Counted from the stretch's first letter, positions 1 to 6,445 are shown. The stretch is 6,794 nt of DNA from Candidatus Bathyarchaeota archaeon UBA185 (GCA_002495485.1 DAFH01000031.1:1-6794), one strand, 5' to 3'. Numbers and translations: made by a program. The notes: a model not told the origin generated them from the sequence alone.

Positions 1-287
1 TCACGAAAACACAATACGTCATCAAGCGTCTGCACGACGTGCCTGGTACCTCAATCCCCCGGTTCACAGGGCCGCATTACCAAGAGTTTGTTATCACATT
101 GAACAAACGCCACACCGTCGCCCGACTCAACAAAGATCTCCTAGCAGTTGGAATACATGGAGGAAAGAGTCTGGTCAAGGAGTTCCCTGAACTCGGCCAG
201 AGTTCCTTGATGTGCGTAACAGAGACCCACAGCGCCAACGCCGTAGACGGGCTTGCAACGACGATCGAGAAGTGCCTGAGAGGTTAG
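1..287 (+). CDS. gcvPA: Glycine dehydrogenase (decarboxylating) subunit 1, C-terminal part
   Basis: This is the 3' end of a gene that enters from the left edge. The open frame runs from base 3 to a TAG at 285-287, about 94 residues. An internal ATG at 39 is unlikely to be the real start, because sequence before it is open and reads like protein (TKTQYVIKRLHDVPGTS). The segment resembles the C-terminal end of the GcvPA family, with a run reading VPGTSIPRFTGPHYQEFV and later GIHGGKSL. GcvPA is the N-terminal half of the P-protein of the glycine cleavage system. Together with GcvPB it forms the PLP-dependent enzyme that decarboxylates glycine and passes the aminomethyl group to lipoyl-GcvH. The identification rests partly on the following gene, an unmistakable GcvPB that starts 6 nt later, as in the usual gcvPA-gcvPB operon. 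No catalytic residue is expected in this fragment. Confidence 0.88.
   Translation, partial: TKTQYVIKRLHDVPGTSIPRFTGPHYQEFVITLNKRHTVARLNKDLLAVGIHGGKSLVKEFPELGQSSLMCVTETHSANAVDGLATTIEKCLRG
280..284 (+). promoter_or_regulatory. Ribosome binding site of gcvPB
   Basis: GAGGT lies 9 nt before the ATG at 294 and overlaps the last codons of gcvPA. It matches the archaeal Shine-Dalgarno core and supports 294 as the start and translation within one operon. Confidence 0.6.
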
Positions 288-293
288 ACAGCA

Positions 294-1820
294 ATGTACC
301 ACCAGGCCAGTTGGGACGAACCGCTTCTCATCGAGCGATCACATCCCGGAAAGATTGGGCATCTGCCTACGCTCCCCAGCGAACTGGAGAAGAAAACAGT
401 GGGAGAGACTTCCCGACTCGTGCCAGCGTCACTTCGGCGACGGGGCCCTCCTCCACTCCCAGAGCTTTCCGAACCCGAGGTGATTCGTCACTTCATTCGC
501 CTGTCCCAGGAAAATTACTCACCAGATCTCGGCATCTATCCACTCGGTAGCTGCACTATGAAGTACAATCCAAAGTCGTCGGAGCTGGCGGTCCAGACGC
601 CGAAGCTTGAGAAGCTTCACCCGGAGCAGGACGAGTCGACGGTTCAGGGAATGCTGGCTCTTATGTTCAATCTTGAGAGAATTCTGGCAGAAATAACTGG
701 AATGAGCCGTATGACGCTCCAGCCTGCGGCGGGGGCGCACGGGGAGTACTTGGGGTGTTTGATCATGCGTGCCTTTCATCGTTCGATGCGGGAGTTAGAC
801 AAGAGGATAGAGATGATTGTGCCCGACTCCGCTCACGGCACAAATCCGGCCAGCGCAGCGATGGCAGGATTCAAAGTAATCGTAGTTCCTTCAAATTCAG
901 ATGGAAGAGTTGACCTTGACGCGTTGGCAAACGTGGCCGGACCGCGGACAGCAGGGTTGATGATCACGAATCCTAACACTTTGGGCATTTTCGAGAAGGA
1001 CATACTTGAGATTGCGGAGGTCATTCACAACGCTGGAGGTCTTCTTTACTATGACGGTGCCAACTTCAATCCATTACTAGGAAAGGTTCGGCCCGGCGAC
1101 ATGGGCTTTGACATTGTCCACCTGAACCTGCACAAGACCTTCGCTACTCCGCATGGGGGTGGAGGACCCGGAGCCGGTCCGGTGGGAGTCACGAAGGCAT
1201 TGGAACGATTCTTGCCCATTCCATTGATAGAATTTGATGGCAAGAAATACTCTTACAACTATCATCTTCCCGACTCGATCGGCAAGATCAGAGAATTCTT
1301 CGGGAACGTAGGCATTCTCGTGAGGGCCTATGCGTACATCCTGAATCTGGGTAGCGACGGTCTGAAGGTGGTCGCTGAAACCTCGGTCTTAAACACAAAC
1401 TACGTTCTGTCAAGAGTTATGGCCAGTGGTCTGTACGAGCTTCCTTTTGCTCGTGAAAGAAAACACGAATTTGTCCTGAGCGCGAAGAGCTTGAGTGGCC
1501 AAGGCGTAAGAGCGATGGACCTGGCTAAACGGATGTTGGACCATGGCGTTCATGCTCCCACTACATACTTCCCCCAGATTGTAGATGAGGCCCTGATGAT
1601 AGAAGCTCCCGAGACAGAAAGTCTTCAAGACTTGGACCTGCTCGTTGACACTCTAATCAGTGTCTACAGAGAGGCCCAGACGAGTCCGGAAACAGTAAAG
1701 TCTGCCCCACACTCCACCTCCGTTGGTCGAATTGACGACGTGAAGGCGTCGCATCCAAAGACGTTGACTCTTCATTGGAGTATTCGATCCTCTGAGTCGA
1801 GGGGATCAGACGCATCTTAG
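294..1820 (+). CDS. gcvPB: Glycine dehydrogenase (decarboxylating) subunit 2
   Basis: This is the PLP-binding subunit of the glycine cleavage P-protein. It works with GcvPA to decarboxylate glycine and transfer the aminomethyl group to lipoyl-GcvH in the cytoplasm. The protein has 508 residues, near the usual length for the family. Visible signatures are the N-terminal YPLGSCTMKYNPK at residues 82-94, the substrate/cofactor region PAAGAHGEYLG at 144-154, DSAHGTNPASAAMAG at 178-192, and NLHKTFATPHGGGGPG at 278-293. Lys281 in the last motif is the expected Schiff-base lysine for PLP. The end resembles the family terminus (SAPHSTSVGRIDDVKA, then a Trp at 495) and is followed by 13 extra, low-complexity Ser/Arg-rich residues, probably just a tail. 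The ATG start is supported by GAGGT 9 nt upstream and the 6-nt gap after gcvPA. The function is secure from the motifs. Confidence 0.97.
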   Translation: MYHQASWDEPLLIERSHPGKIGHLPTLPSELEKKTVGETSRLVPASLRRRGPPPLPELSEPEVIRHFIRLSQENYSPDLGIYPLGSCTMKYNPKSSELAVQTPKLEKLHPEQDESTVQGMLALMFNLERILAEITGMSRMTLQPAAGAHGEYLGCLIMRAFHRSMRELDKRIEMIVPDSAHGTNPASAAMAGFKVIVVPSNSDGRVDLDALANVAGPRTAGLMITNPNTLGIFEKDILEIAEVIHNAGGLLYYDGANFNPLLGKVRPGDMGFDIVHLNLHKTFATPHGGGGPGAGPVGVTKALERFLPIPLIEFDGKKYSYNYHLPDSIGKIREFFGNVGILVRAYAYILNLGSDGLKVVAETSVLNTNYVLSRVMASGLYELPFARERKHEFVLSAKSLSGQGVRAMDLAKRMLDHGVHAPTTYFPQIVDEALMIEAPETESLQDLDLLVDTLISVYREAQTSPETVKSAPHSTSVGRIDDVKASHPKTLTLHWSIRSSESRGSDAS

Positions 1821-1923
1821 AGTCACCGTTGGAACGTGCGGAACCCAGCGGTACTTCTGTGGAAATAGTACGCTCGTTCGTCACTCAATGTTCACATGAT
1901 TCCATCAGGTACAAGCCGGGAGC

Positions 1924-1929
1924 TTTATA
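1924..1929 (+). promoter_or_regulatory. TATA-like box upstream of the ftsZ-like gene (distal)
   Basis: TTTATA sits in the intergenic region after gcvPB. An archaeal TATA box lies about 26 nt before the start of transcription, so this one would start RNA near 1952, leaving a leader of about 75 nt before the TTG at 2028. It looks like a good archaeal box by sequence alone. No transcript data are available, and a second box lies closer to the gene. Confidence 0.4.
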
Positions 1930-1990
1930 GGGTGGACTGTGGATGGACTCATTTCGTATTCTCTCTGTATTACCACTGTGTGTTCACCGC

Positions 1991-1998
1991 TAATATAT
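1991..1998 (+). promoter_or_regulatory. TATA-like box upstream of the ftsZ-like gene (proximal)
   Basis: TAATATAT would place the transcription start near 2021, only a few nt before the TTG at 2028. That would give a leaderless or very short-leader mRNA, which is common in archaea. It fits the weak Shine-Dalgarno match (only GGGG at 2015-2018) in front of this gene. Which of the two boxes is used cannot be told from sequence. Confidence 0.42.
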
Positions 1999-2027
1999 GC
2001 GACGCTTGCCGCTAGGGGCGACCTGGT

Positions 2028-3059
2028 TTGTCAGTTGAAGAGCTTTCTAGTGAAAGAGTCTCCCGAGGACTCCAAGTGGCTATCGTGGGCGTAGGTGGGG
2101 CCGGCAACAATCTTCTCAGTAAGGTGATAAGCAGAGGAGTCAGTCCCAAGGACTGCGTGGCAGTCGCTACAAATCCGAATCAGCTAGCAGAGTCACGAGC
2201 GCATCACAAAGTTCTCTTGACGGATTCAACGGGCCGCAACCAATCGGGAGGCCGATCCAGCAATGTTCAATCGATGGCCCATAGAGTCTCGCCATTCACG
2301 AGCAACTCGGACTTTACGATTCTGTTAGCCGGTCTTGGGGGAGTCACGGGCACGACCGCAGCCCCAGTTATCGCTCAACTGAACCGCGACCAAGTCCGCT
2401 CTGTTGTTTCTGTGGTAGCCCTTCCGTTCATCCACGAGCGAGAGAGGAGGTTCGTCGCTCTGCGGGGGTTGAAGCGAATGGTCGAGTCTTGTGACTGTAC
2501 GGTGGTGATTGATAACGCGGTTGAGCATCGAGCGACTTCAGGCCTGGAGCGTAGGGCAGATGAAACTGCCGGCCTGGCTGTGCGTGCTCTATCGGAAGTG
2601 GTGGCGATGGGGAGTCCAATGGTGAGTCAGAGAATTCTTCGAATACTTGCGCTCGGACAAGTCGCTACGGTGTGCGTTGCGCACGTAGGTTTCAATGAGA
2701 GAGTTCAATCCGCAATAATCGATGCGTTAGGGACGCCTTCGGCGAATCTCGCCTTGTCAAAGGCGAAGGGTGCGGTGGTGCTCCTTCGCGGGCTAGAGCC
2801 ATTGAGTGCGGGGCAGGCCGCTCAGGTGTACGAGGCTGTCGCCTCGCTCGTCGGACATGATATTGAATTCGTCCAAGTGAGCACGGGCTCGGCTTCATCG
2901 CCGTCCGTCTTGGTCTTTCTGAGCGGCTATTCGTACGGAATGGCTTTGGGAGCCTTGGTTGATCTCATCGAAGACCTTTACGACATCGAATATGGGGTCG
3001 CGCAAGGGCCAGCAGAAATTGGATTACCGGTTCCGCTCTACCAAATGGAGGGGTTCTAA
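2028..3059 (+). CDS. Non-canonical FtsZ-like protein (FtsZ/tubulin superfamily)
   Basis: The protein has 343 residues and aligns by eye with FtsZ along its length. The nucleotide-binding half shows the T1 loop GVGGAGNN (21-28), the T2 region TNPNQLAE (48-55), the T4 region AGLGGVTGTTAAPVIA (101-116), the T5 region LPFIHERERR (132-141), VVIDNAVEH (159-167) and ADETAGLAVRAL (177-188). The C-terminal domain follows, with SKAKGAVVLLRG at 244-255 in the place of the FtsZ SGAKGALVNVTG segment. Two features are unusual. The T4 tubulin signature GGGTGTG reads GGVTGTT. In the T7 loop, where FtsZ has LDFADV with its catalytic aspartates, this protein has MVSQRI (198-203) and no acidic residue. It may therefore bind nucleotide but is unlikely to hydrolyse GTP in the normal way. 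Its C-terminal tail is short. The start is a TTG; the next good alternative is a GTG within strand 1, which would cut the domain. A role in division or membrane remodelling is inference. Confidence 0.88.
   Translation: MSVEELSSERVSRGLQVAIVGVGGAGNNLLSKVISRGVSPKDCVAVATNPNQLAESRAHHKVLLTDSTGRNQSGGRSSNVQSMAHRVSPFTSNSDFTILLAGLGGVTGTTAAPVIAQLNRDQVRSVVSVVALPFIHERERRFVALRGLKRMVESCDCTVVIDNAVEHRATSGLERRADETAGLAVRALSEVVAMGSPMVSQRILRILALGQVATVCVAHVGFNERVQSAIIDALGTPSANLALSKAKGAVVLLRGLEPLSAGQAAQVYEAVASLVGHDIEFVQVSTGSASSPSVLVFLSGYSYGMALGALVDLIEDLYDIEYGVAQGPAEIGLPVPLYQMEGF
3047..3053 (+). promoter_or_regulatory. Strong Shine-Dalgarno inside the end of the ftsZ-like gene
   Basis: GGAGGGG lies in the last codons of the ftsZ-like gene, 8 nt before a TTG at 3062. 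The spacing and match are better than for most genes in this window. Because it also encodes Met-Glu-Gly of the FtsZ-like C-terminus, it could be coincidental. Confidence 0.45.
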
Positions 3060-3061
3060 CA

Positions 3062-3157
3062 TTGGAGATCTATGAGATTACCAATGATCTCTTCGATGAG
3101 TCTCGTGCGCGCGAGTCCGATGGGGCCTCGATAAGACTTCAAATGGCATTGTATTAG
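3062..3157 (+). CDS. Candidate 31-residue micro-ORF coupled to the ftsZ-like gene
   Basis: A TTG 2 nt after the ftsZ-like stop opens a 31-codon frame ending at TAG 3155-3157. A GGAGGGG sequence 8 nt upstream would serve it. The predicted peptide begins MEIYEITNDLFDES and is rich in acidic residues (Glu and Asp), without an obvious membrane segment. I recognise no family. The placement suggests translational coupling to the FtsZ-like protein. Alternatives are a chance frame in the 3' untranslated region or a remnant of a decayed gene; the frame closes with further stops soon after. An overlapping 20-codon ATG frame (3072-3134) is less convincing. Confidence 0.33.
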   Translation: MEIYEITNDLFDESRARESDGASIRLQMALY

Positions 3158-3180
3158 ATGGAGAATTCTTAGCGCATTAG

Positions 3181-3831
3181 TCATCTTCGACGAAGCAGTT
3201 TGTGCACGCGGTCTCCTACCCTGTAGGGGCGTCCGGTAGGTGTTATGGACCCTTCTCTTATCGCATCTAAGATTGAAGAAACTGTCCCGTCATTGCAGTC
3301 GATGGTTGTAAACGCCCGCCCGATTGTTTCGGGAATGTGAGAGTCACTTCCGGCTGTCTGAGGCAGGTTGTTTCTCTCAGCGAATTCTCTGGCTCGCTTC
3401 CAAGTGACAGAGTGTAGGAAGCTTGCGGAATTGATCGTTTCAATCGCATCAGGTATGACAGTCAGAGTTTCGGGGTCGATCGCGGATCGAAACAAGTCGT
3501 AAGGATGGGCGATAATCGAGACTCCTCCGAGTTGCTTGATTCGCTGAATTGTCTGGTCAGCGGGGATTCCTCTCGGAACGGGAGCTGATATTCCGAGGCC
3601 GATGATGTGTCCTTCACGGCTCGAGATCTCGATCCCTGGAACCGTCATTAGGCCATCCATCGTGTTTGATGCGAGGATGTTGTGGTCGGTTATGGCCAGG
3701 CCGTCAAGGCCGGCTCTCCGAGTATTCGGGGCGAGTTCGTCTGGCTTGGTGAAGGCGTCTTGGGACCTGTTAGTGTGAACGTGCAGGTCAAGCTTCAGCT
3801 TCAGGTGTTCTCTCGCTCCGGATTTCTTCAA
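3181..3831 (-). CDS. PHP-domain metal-dependent phosphoesterase
   Basis: The predicted protein has 216 residues, about the size of a lone PHP domain. Metal-binding motifs run in the expected order: DLHVHT (15-20, with Asp15, His17, His19), TDHN (48-51), GIEIS (66-70), AHPY (108-111) and GSDSH (161-165). This set supports a catalytically competent PHP phosphoesterase. Family members include a 5'-3' exoribonuclease and nucleoside 3',5'-bisphosphate phosphatases (TrpH/YciV type) and histidinol phosphatases; the substrate here cannot be told, though this short layout fits the first group best. The start used is a TTG at 3831, which overlaps the upstream metG gene by 44 nt. The first conserved motif begins at residue 15, so a start much further downstream is not possible, and no nearer ATG/GTG/TTG in this frame is visible. 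It is probably co-transcribed with metG. The Arg/Lys-rich C-terminus (KLLRRR) may contact nucleic acid; that is speculation. Confidence 0.9.
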   Translation of the reverse strand: MKKSGAREHLKLKLDLHVHTNRSQDAFTKPDELAPNTRRAGLDGLAITDHNILASNTMDGLMTVPGIEISSREGHIIGLGISAPVPRGIPADQTIQRIKQLGGVSIIAHPYDLFRSAIDPETLTVIPDAIETINSASFLHSVTWKRAREFAERNNLPQTAGSDSHIPETIGRAFTTIDCNDGTVSSILDAIREGSITPTGRPYRVGDRVHKLLRRR

Positions 3832-5569
3832 GTTTGGCGCGAAGGTCTTGAGCCGACACCTTGTGGAAGAGTGGTTTCACGGGCCGTATTCTTGTGCCTG
3901 GCTTGAGGGCGATCTCGTCTGGTTGATTCCAAGAGATCCGTTTGCGCAGTCTCAGGGTCTTCTGGATCTGAGTCGCCGTTTTGGGTAGAAAGGGCTGAAT
4001 CTGGATTGCGATGCTCGCCACGATCTGGACTGCGATTCCAAGGGTTTGTCCTGCCTCGCGTGGGTCGGTCTTTATGGTCCGCCACGGCTCGTTCTCGTTG
4101 AGATATCTGTTTCCCTCCCTTGCGAGTTGCACGACCTGTTCCAGAGCCTCCTTGAGCCGAAACTGTCTGAGTCTGTCGTCACTAGCGGATGATGACTGTT
4201 CTAGTGCTCGAAGAACTTCCTGGTCCGTTTTTCGGTCTCGTCTGAAGTTCGGAACCACGTTCCCGAACCGACTGTTGATGAATGTGAGGGTTCGATGGAT
4301 GAAGTTTCCGAGGACGTCGTTCAGTTCTGTGTTGACTTTCCGCTCGAACTCTTCCCATGTGAAGTTTGTGTCTTTCTGCTCTGGTCTTAAGCTGATGAGT
4401 ACGTAGCGCCAATATTCTGAATCCTCAAGCTGTAGGGCCTCATCGATCCAGACGCCGATCTTTCTGCTCTTGCTGAACCGTTGGCCGTCGAACTGGACCC
4501 ATTCGGTTGAAGATACTTCCCATGGAAGATCGTATCCTTTCCTCGAGGCGAGAAGCAACCCCGGGAAGACTATGACGTGGAAGGGGATGTTGTCTTTTCC
4601 TATGAAGTGGATGTTGTGGCTCTCCGGGTCTAGCCAGTATTTCTTCCAGAGATTTGGCTTCTTGATCTTCTCCGCCCATTCTTTGGTCGCTGATACGTAG
4701 CCGAGGACTGCTTCCATCCAGACGTAGATCGTCTTGTCCTCTGCGCCTTTGAAAGGTGCCCTGATGCCCCAGGTGAGATCGCGGGTTAGGGATCGGGGTT
4801 TGAGTCCGTCGCGTATCCAGCTGAGGCTGAAGTTTCTCGCGTTCTCGGGCAGGTTTGGGTTTTCTTCGACGTATTTCTCGAGCTGGTCTGAGAGCTTGGG
4901 GAGGTCGAAGAACCATGTTTTGGAGTCTTTGAGTATTGGTGTCTGGTGGCAGATTACGCAGTATGGTTTGATGAGGTCTTTGGGGTCTAGTACTCGGCCG
5001 CAGTTGTCGCACTGGTCTCCGCGGGCTTGCGGGTAATGGCAGTAGGGGCATTCTCCTTCGACGAACCTGTCTGGGAGGAATCGCTCGTCGTTCTCGCAGT
5101 ATGGTAGGATGATGTTCTCGGTGTAGATGTATCCGTTTTTGTCGAGTCTGCGGTAGAAGTCTTGGACGAAGGTTTTGTGGACTGGGCTTTCGGTGCGGGT
5201 GTAGTTGTCGAATTGTATGTTGAAGGCTTTGAGGCTCTTGACGAAGATTCGGTGGTACTTGTTGGTCAACTGGCGGGGACTGACTCCGCGTTTTAGCGCT
5301 TCTATCTCTATTGGGGCGCCGTGTTCGTCGCTGCCGCTTACCATGACGACGTCTTCGCCTTTGAGGCGTAGGTATCGGGTGTAGACGTCTGCGGAGAGTA
5401 GGTGTGTGAAGGTTCCTAGGTGGGGTCTATCGTTGGCGTAGGGCCATGCGCTGCAGACTACCCATCGTGCCAGTCGTCTCTCATCCCCGCTATTGTCAAT
5501 GGGCGGTTCCGGCTTTTCATAAGCGTTTGTCGGGCTGCGTGGTACTGTTGAAATAGCGGGTTGGGACAT
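3788..5569 (-). CDS. metG: Methionyl-tRNA synthetase (class I), without C-terminal tRNA-binding extension
   Basis: This enzyme activates methionine with ATP and charges initiator and elongator tRNA-Met. The protein has 593 residues. The HIGH signature appears as HLGT at residues 50-53 within AWPYANDRPHLGT, and the KMSKS loop as RFSKS at 364-368. The connective peptide carries Cys pairs CPYC (174-177) and CDNC (187-190), matching the zinc knuckle of this family. A second set, Cys158/Asp161 with CVIC (204-207), resembles the second knuckle of archaeal enzymes but with Asp in place of one Cys. WIRDGLKPRSLTRDLTWG (251-268) and VWMEAVLGYVSA (283-294) are typical class I MetRS segments. An anticodon-binding helical domain follows. 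There is no Trbp111/EMAP-like domain at the C-terminus, so any such factor would be encoded elsewhere. The first 35 residues, before RWVVCSAWPY, are a low-complexity extension; the true start may lie further in, but no better in-frame ATG is present. Confidence 0.97.
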   Translation of the reverse strand: MSQPAISTVPRSPTNAYEKPEPPIDNSGDERRLARWVVCSAWPYANDRPHLGTFTHLLSADVYTRYLRLKGEDVVMVSGSDEHGAPIEIEALKRGVSPRQLTNKYHRIFVKSLKAFNIQFDNYTRTESPVHKTFVQDFYRRLDKNGYIYTENIILPYCENDERFLPDRFVEGECPYCHYPQARGDQCDNCGRVLDPKDLIKPYCVICHQTPILKDSKTWFFDLPKLSDQLEKYVEENPNLPENARNFSLSWIRDGLKPRSLTRDLTWGIRAPFKGAEDKTIYVWMEAVLGYVSATKEWAEKIKKPNLWKKYWLDPESHNIHFIGKDNIPFHVIVFPGLLLASRKGYDLPWEVSSTEWVQFDGQRFSKSRKIGVWIDEALQLEDSEYWRYVLISLRPEQKDTNFTWEEFERKVNTELNDVLGNFIHRTLTFINSRFGNVVPNFRRDRKTDQEVLRALEQSSSASDDRLRQFRLKEALEQVVQLAREGNRYLNENEPWRTIKTDPREAGQTLGIAVQIVASIAIQIQPFLPKTATQIQKTLRLRKRISWNQPDEIALKPGTRIRPVKPLFHKVSAQDLRAKLEEIRSERTPEAEA

Positions 5570-5580
5570 TACACTGTGTA
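5570..5580. promoter_or_regulatory. Palindrome between divergent metG and aIF2-beta start codons
   Basis: The 10 bp between the two ATG codons (5570-5579), with the A of the aIF2-beta ATG, form a perfect inverted repeat, TACAC-T-GTGTA. There is no room for a leader or Shine-Dalgarno for either gene, so both mRNAs should be leaderless or start inside the opposite gene. Weak TATA-like candidates lie within the partner genes: GAAATAG near 5550-5556 for aIF2-beta, and an A/T patch near 5599-5606 for metG. Confidence 0.4.
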
Positions 5581-5999
5581 TGGCGCATTCGTTGGGCGAC
5601 TATGACTGGCTTCTGGATCGAGCCTTGTCCAAGATTACGCAGCCTGGTGGGTCGGGTGAGCGTTTTGAGCTTCCGGTTGCGCAGGTCCAGGTTATAGGGG
5701 CTCGGACGATTGTGGTGAATTTTTCGGATGTTGTGGACCGTTTGAATCGGGATCCGCATCACGTGTTGAAGTATTTGGCCAAGGAGATGGCTACCGCCGG
5801 GTCCTATGAGGGCGGCCGGGGCTATTTCCAAGGTAAGTTTTCGCGTGAGACGATTAACCGGTTGATTGGGGTGTATTCTAACAGGTTTGTTATCTGTCCG
5901 GTCTGTCATCGTCCTGATACGAGGATTGTGCGTGAGGGTCGTTTGTCTTTCTTGGTCTGTGAGGCGTGTGGTGCGCGGTCGTCTATCTTGACGACGTAG
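5580..5999 (+). CDS. Translation initiation factor 2 subunit beta (aIF2-beta)
   Basis: This is the beta subunit of the archaeal aIF2 heterotrimer, which brings Met-tRNAi to the small ribosomal subunit. The protein has 139 residues, the normal full length for archaeal aIF2-beta. An N-terminal helix (DYDWLLDRALSKI, 7-19) matches the gamma-binding helix. The central domain contains TIVVNFSDVVDRLNRDPHHVLKYLAKEMATAG (43-74, shown here by its key run NRDP..VLKYL..E), then EGGRGYFQGKFS (77-88). The C-terminal zinc ribbon has Cys106, Cys109, Cys127 and Cys130, in CPVC and CEAC. The ATG lies 10 bp from the divergent metG ATG, so the mRNA is probably leaderless. The gene is followed after a few bases by the DUF424 gene, whose Shine-Dalgarno overlaps this stop codon. 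The plus strand here is rich in G and T. Identification is secure. Confidence 0.97.
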   Translation: MAHSLGDYDWLLDRALSKITQPGGSGERFELPVAQVQVIGARTIVVNFSDVVDRLNRDPHHVLKYLAKEMATAGSYEGGRGYFQGKFSRETINRLIGVYSNRFVICPVCHRPDTRIVREGRLSFLVCEACGARSSILTT

Positions 6000-6004
6000 G
6001 AGGG
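5998..6004 (+). promoter_or_regulatory. Ribosome binding site that favours TTG 6010 for the DUF424 gene
   Basis: AGGAGGG overlaps the TAG of the aIF2-beta gene. It lies only 2-3 nt from a GTG at 6007 but 5-6 nt from the TTG at 6010, so the TTG has the more normal spacing. The overlap with the upstream stop points to translational coupling. Confidence 0.65.
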
Positions 6005-6009
6005 CTGTG

Positions 6010-6309
6010 TTGGATCTCGTCTACGCTGCCTCGTACAAGACGGAGAAGGGTCTGATGGTGGCGTGCTGTGACGAGGATTGTATAGGCCGGGTGTTCCGTG
6101 AGGGGCGGTTGAGACTGTTGCCGGAGACTAGGTTCTATGGTAGTGCGGTGATGGGGTTGCCGGAGGCGTTGCTGTTGATGGATGGTGCGGATATTCTGAA
6201 TCTCGTCGGTCGTAGGATTGTGGACGCGGCCATTATGAAGGGGCTGGTCCATCCGGACGCTGTGATTACAATAGCGGGCGTGCCGCACGTCCAGGTCATG
6301 AAACTCTAG
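6010..6309 (+). CDS. DUF424 family protein, conserved archaeal companion of aIF2-beta
   Basis: The protein has 99 residues from the TTG at 6010, or 100 from the GTG at 6007. It matches the archaeal DUF424 family throughout. Landmarks are the CDED turn (20-23), GRVFREGRLRL (26-36), FYG (42-44), ADILNLVGRRIVDAAI (60-75) and the terminal IAGVPHVQVMKL (88-99). The family is small, cytoplasmic and widespread in archaea, and has no settled biochemical function that I know of. Its gene often sits near translation genes, and here it follows aIF2-beta within 10 nt with an overlapping Shine-Dalgarno. This suggests co-expression and a role in translation, but that is inference from context. No signal peptide or membrane segment is visible. 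Cys19-Cys20 and Cys24 lie close together near the N-terminus; whether they bind metal is unknown. Confidence 0.92.
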   Translation: MDLVYAASYKTEKGLMVACCDEDCIGRVFREGRLRLLPETRFYGSAVMGLPEALLLMDGADILNLVGRRIVDAAIMKGLVHPDAVITIAGVPHVQVMKL

Positions 6310-6324
6310 TCTCAGCTCGGGCAG

Positions 6325-6349
6325 TTTGTGTCGCGGGAAGAAATGTTTT
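6325..6349 (+). repeat. Imperfect direct repeat, copy 1
   Basis: This copy reads TTTGTGTCGCGGGAAG then AAATGTTTT. It matches the second copy (6565-6590) at 24 of 26 aligned positions, counting one single-base gap as non-matching together with two substitutions at most. It lies just after the DUF424 stop. Confidence 0.5.
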
Positions 6350-6401
6350 TGAGGATTCTGCTCGTTCCGTTTTCTGTCTGGAATTGTTCTGGGCGAGACG
6401 T

Positions 6402-6445
6402 CTGGTTTTGGCGGCGGAACCAGCTAGTTCTGGGTCTCTAAGAAC
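6402..6445 (+). other. Two tandem small stem-loops
   Basis: The first stem is CTGGTT (6402-6407) with AACCAG (6418-6423), 6 bp around a 10-nt loop. The second is GTTCT (6427-6431) with AGAAC (6441-6445), 5 bp around a 9-nt loop. A direct repeat GTTCTGGG occurs at 6386-6393 and 6427-6434, so AGAAC could pair with either copy. No T-run follows, so this is not a clear terminator. Confidence 0.35.

Noticed and set aside
212..550. 112-residue plus-strand frame overlapping gcvPA and gcvPB
   Set aside because: It is Arg/Ser/Thr-rich and is a shadow of two well-supported genes in other frames.
3072..3134. 20-codon ATG frame after the ftsZ-like gene
   Set aside because: A GGAG 4 nt upstream is close but the spacing is short, the peptide is Met/Ser-rich and the overlapping TTG frame at 3062 is better supported.
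4440..5051. 203-residue minus-strand frame inside metG
   Set aside because: It is Arg/Pro-rich, lacks any domain and lies wholly within the secure MetRS frame.
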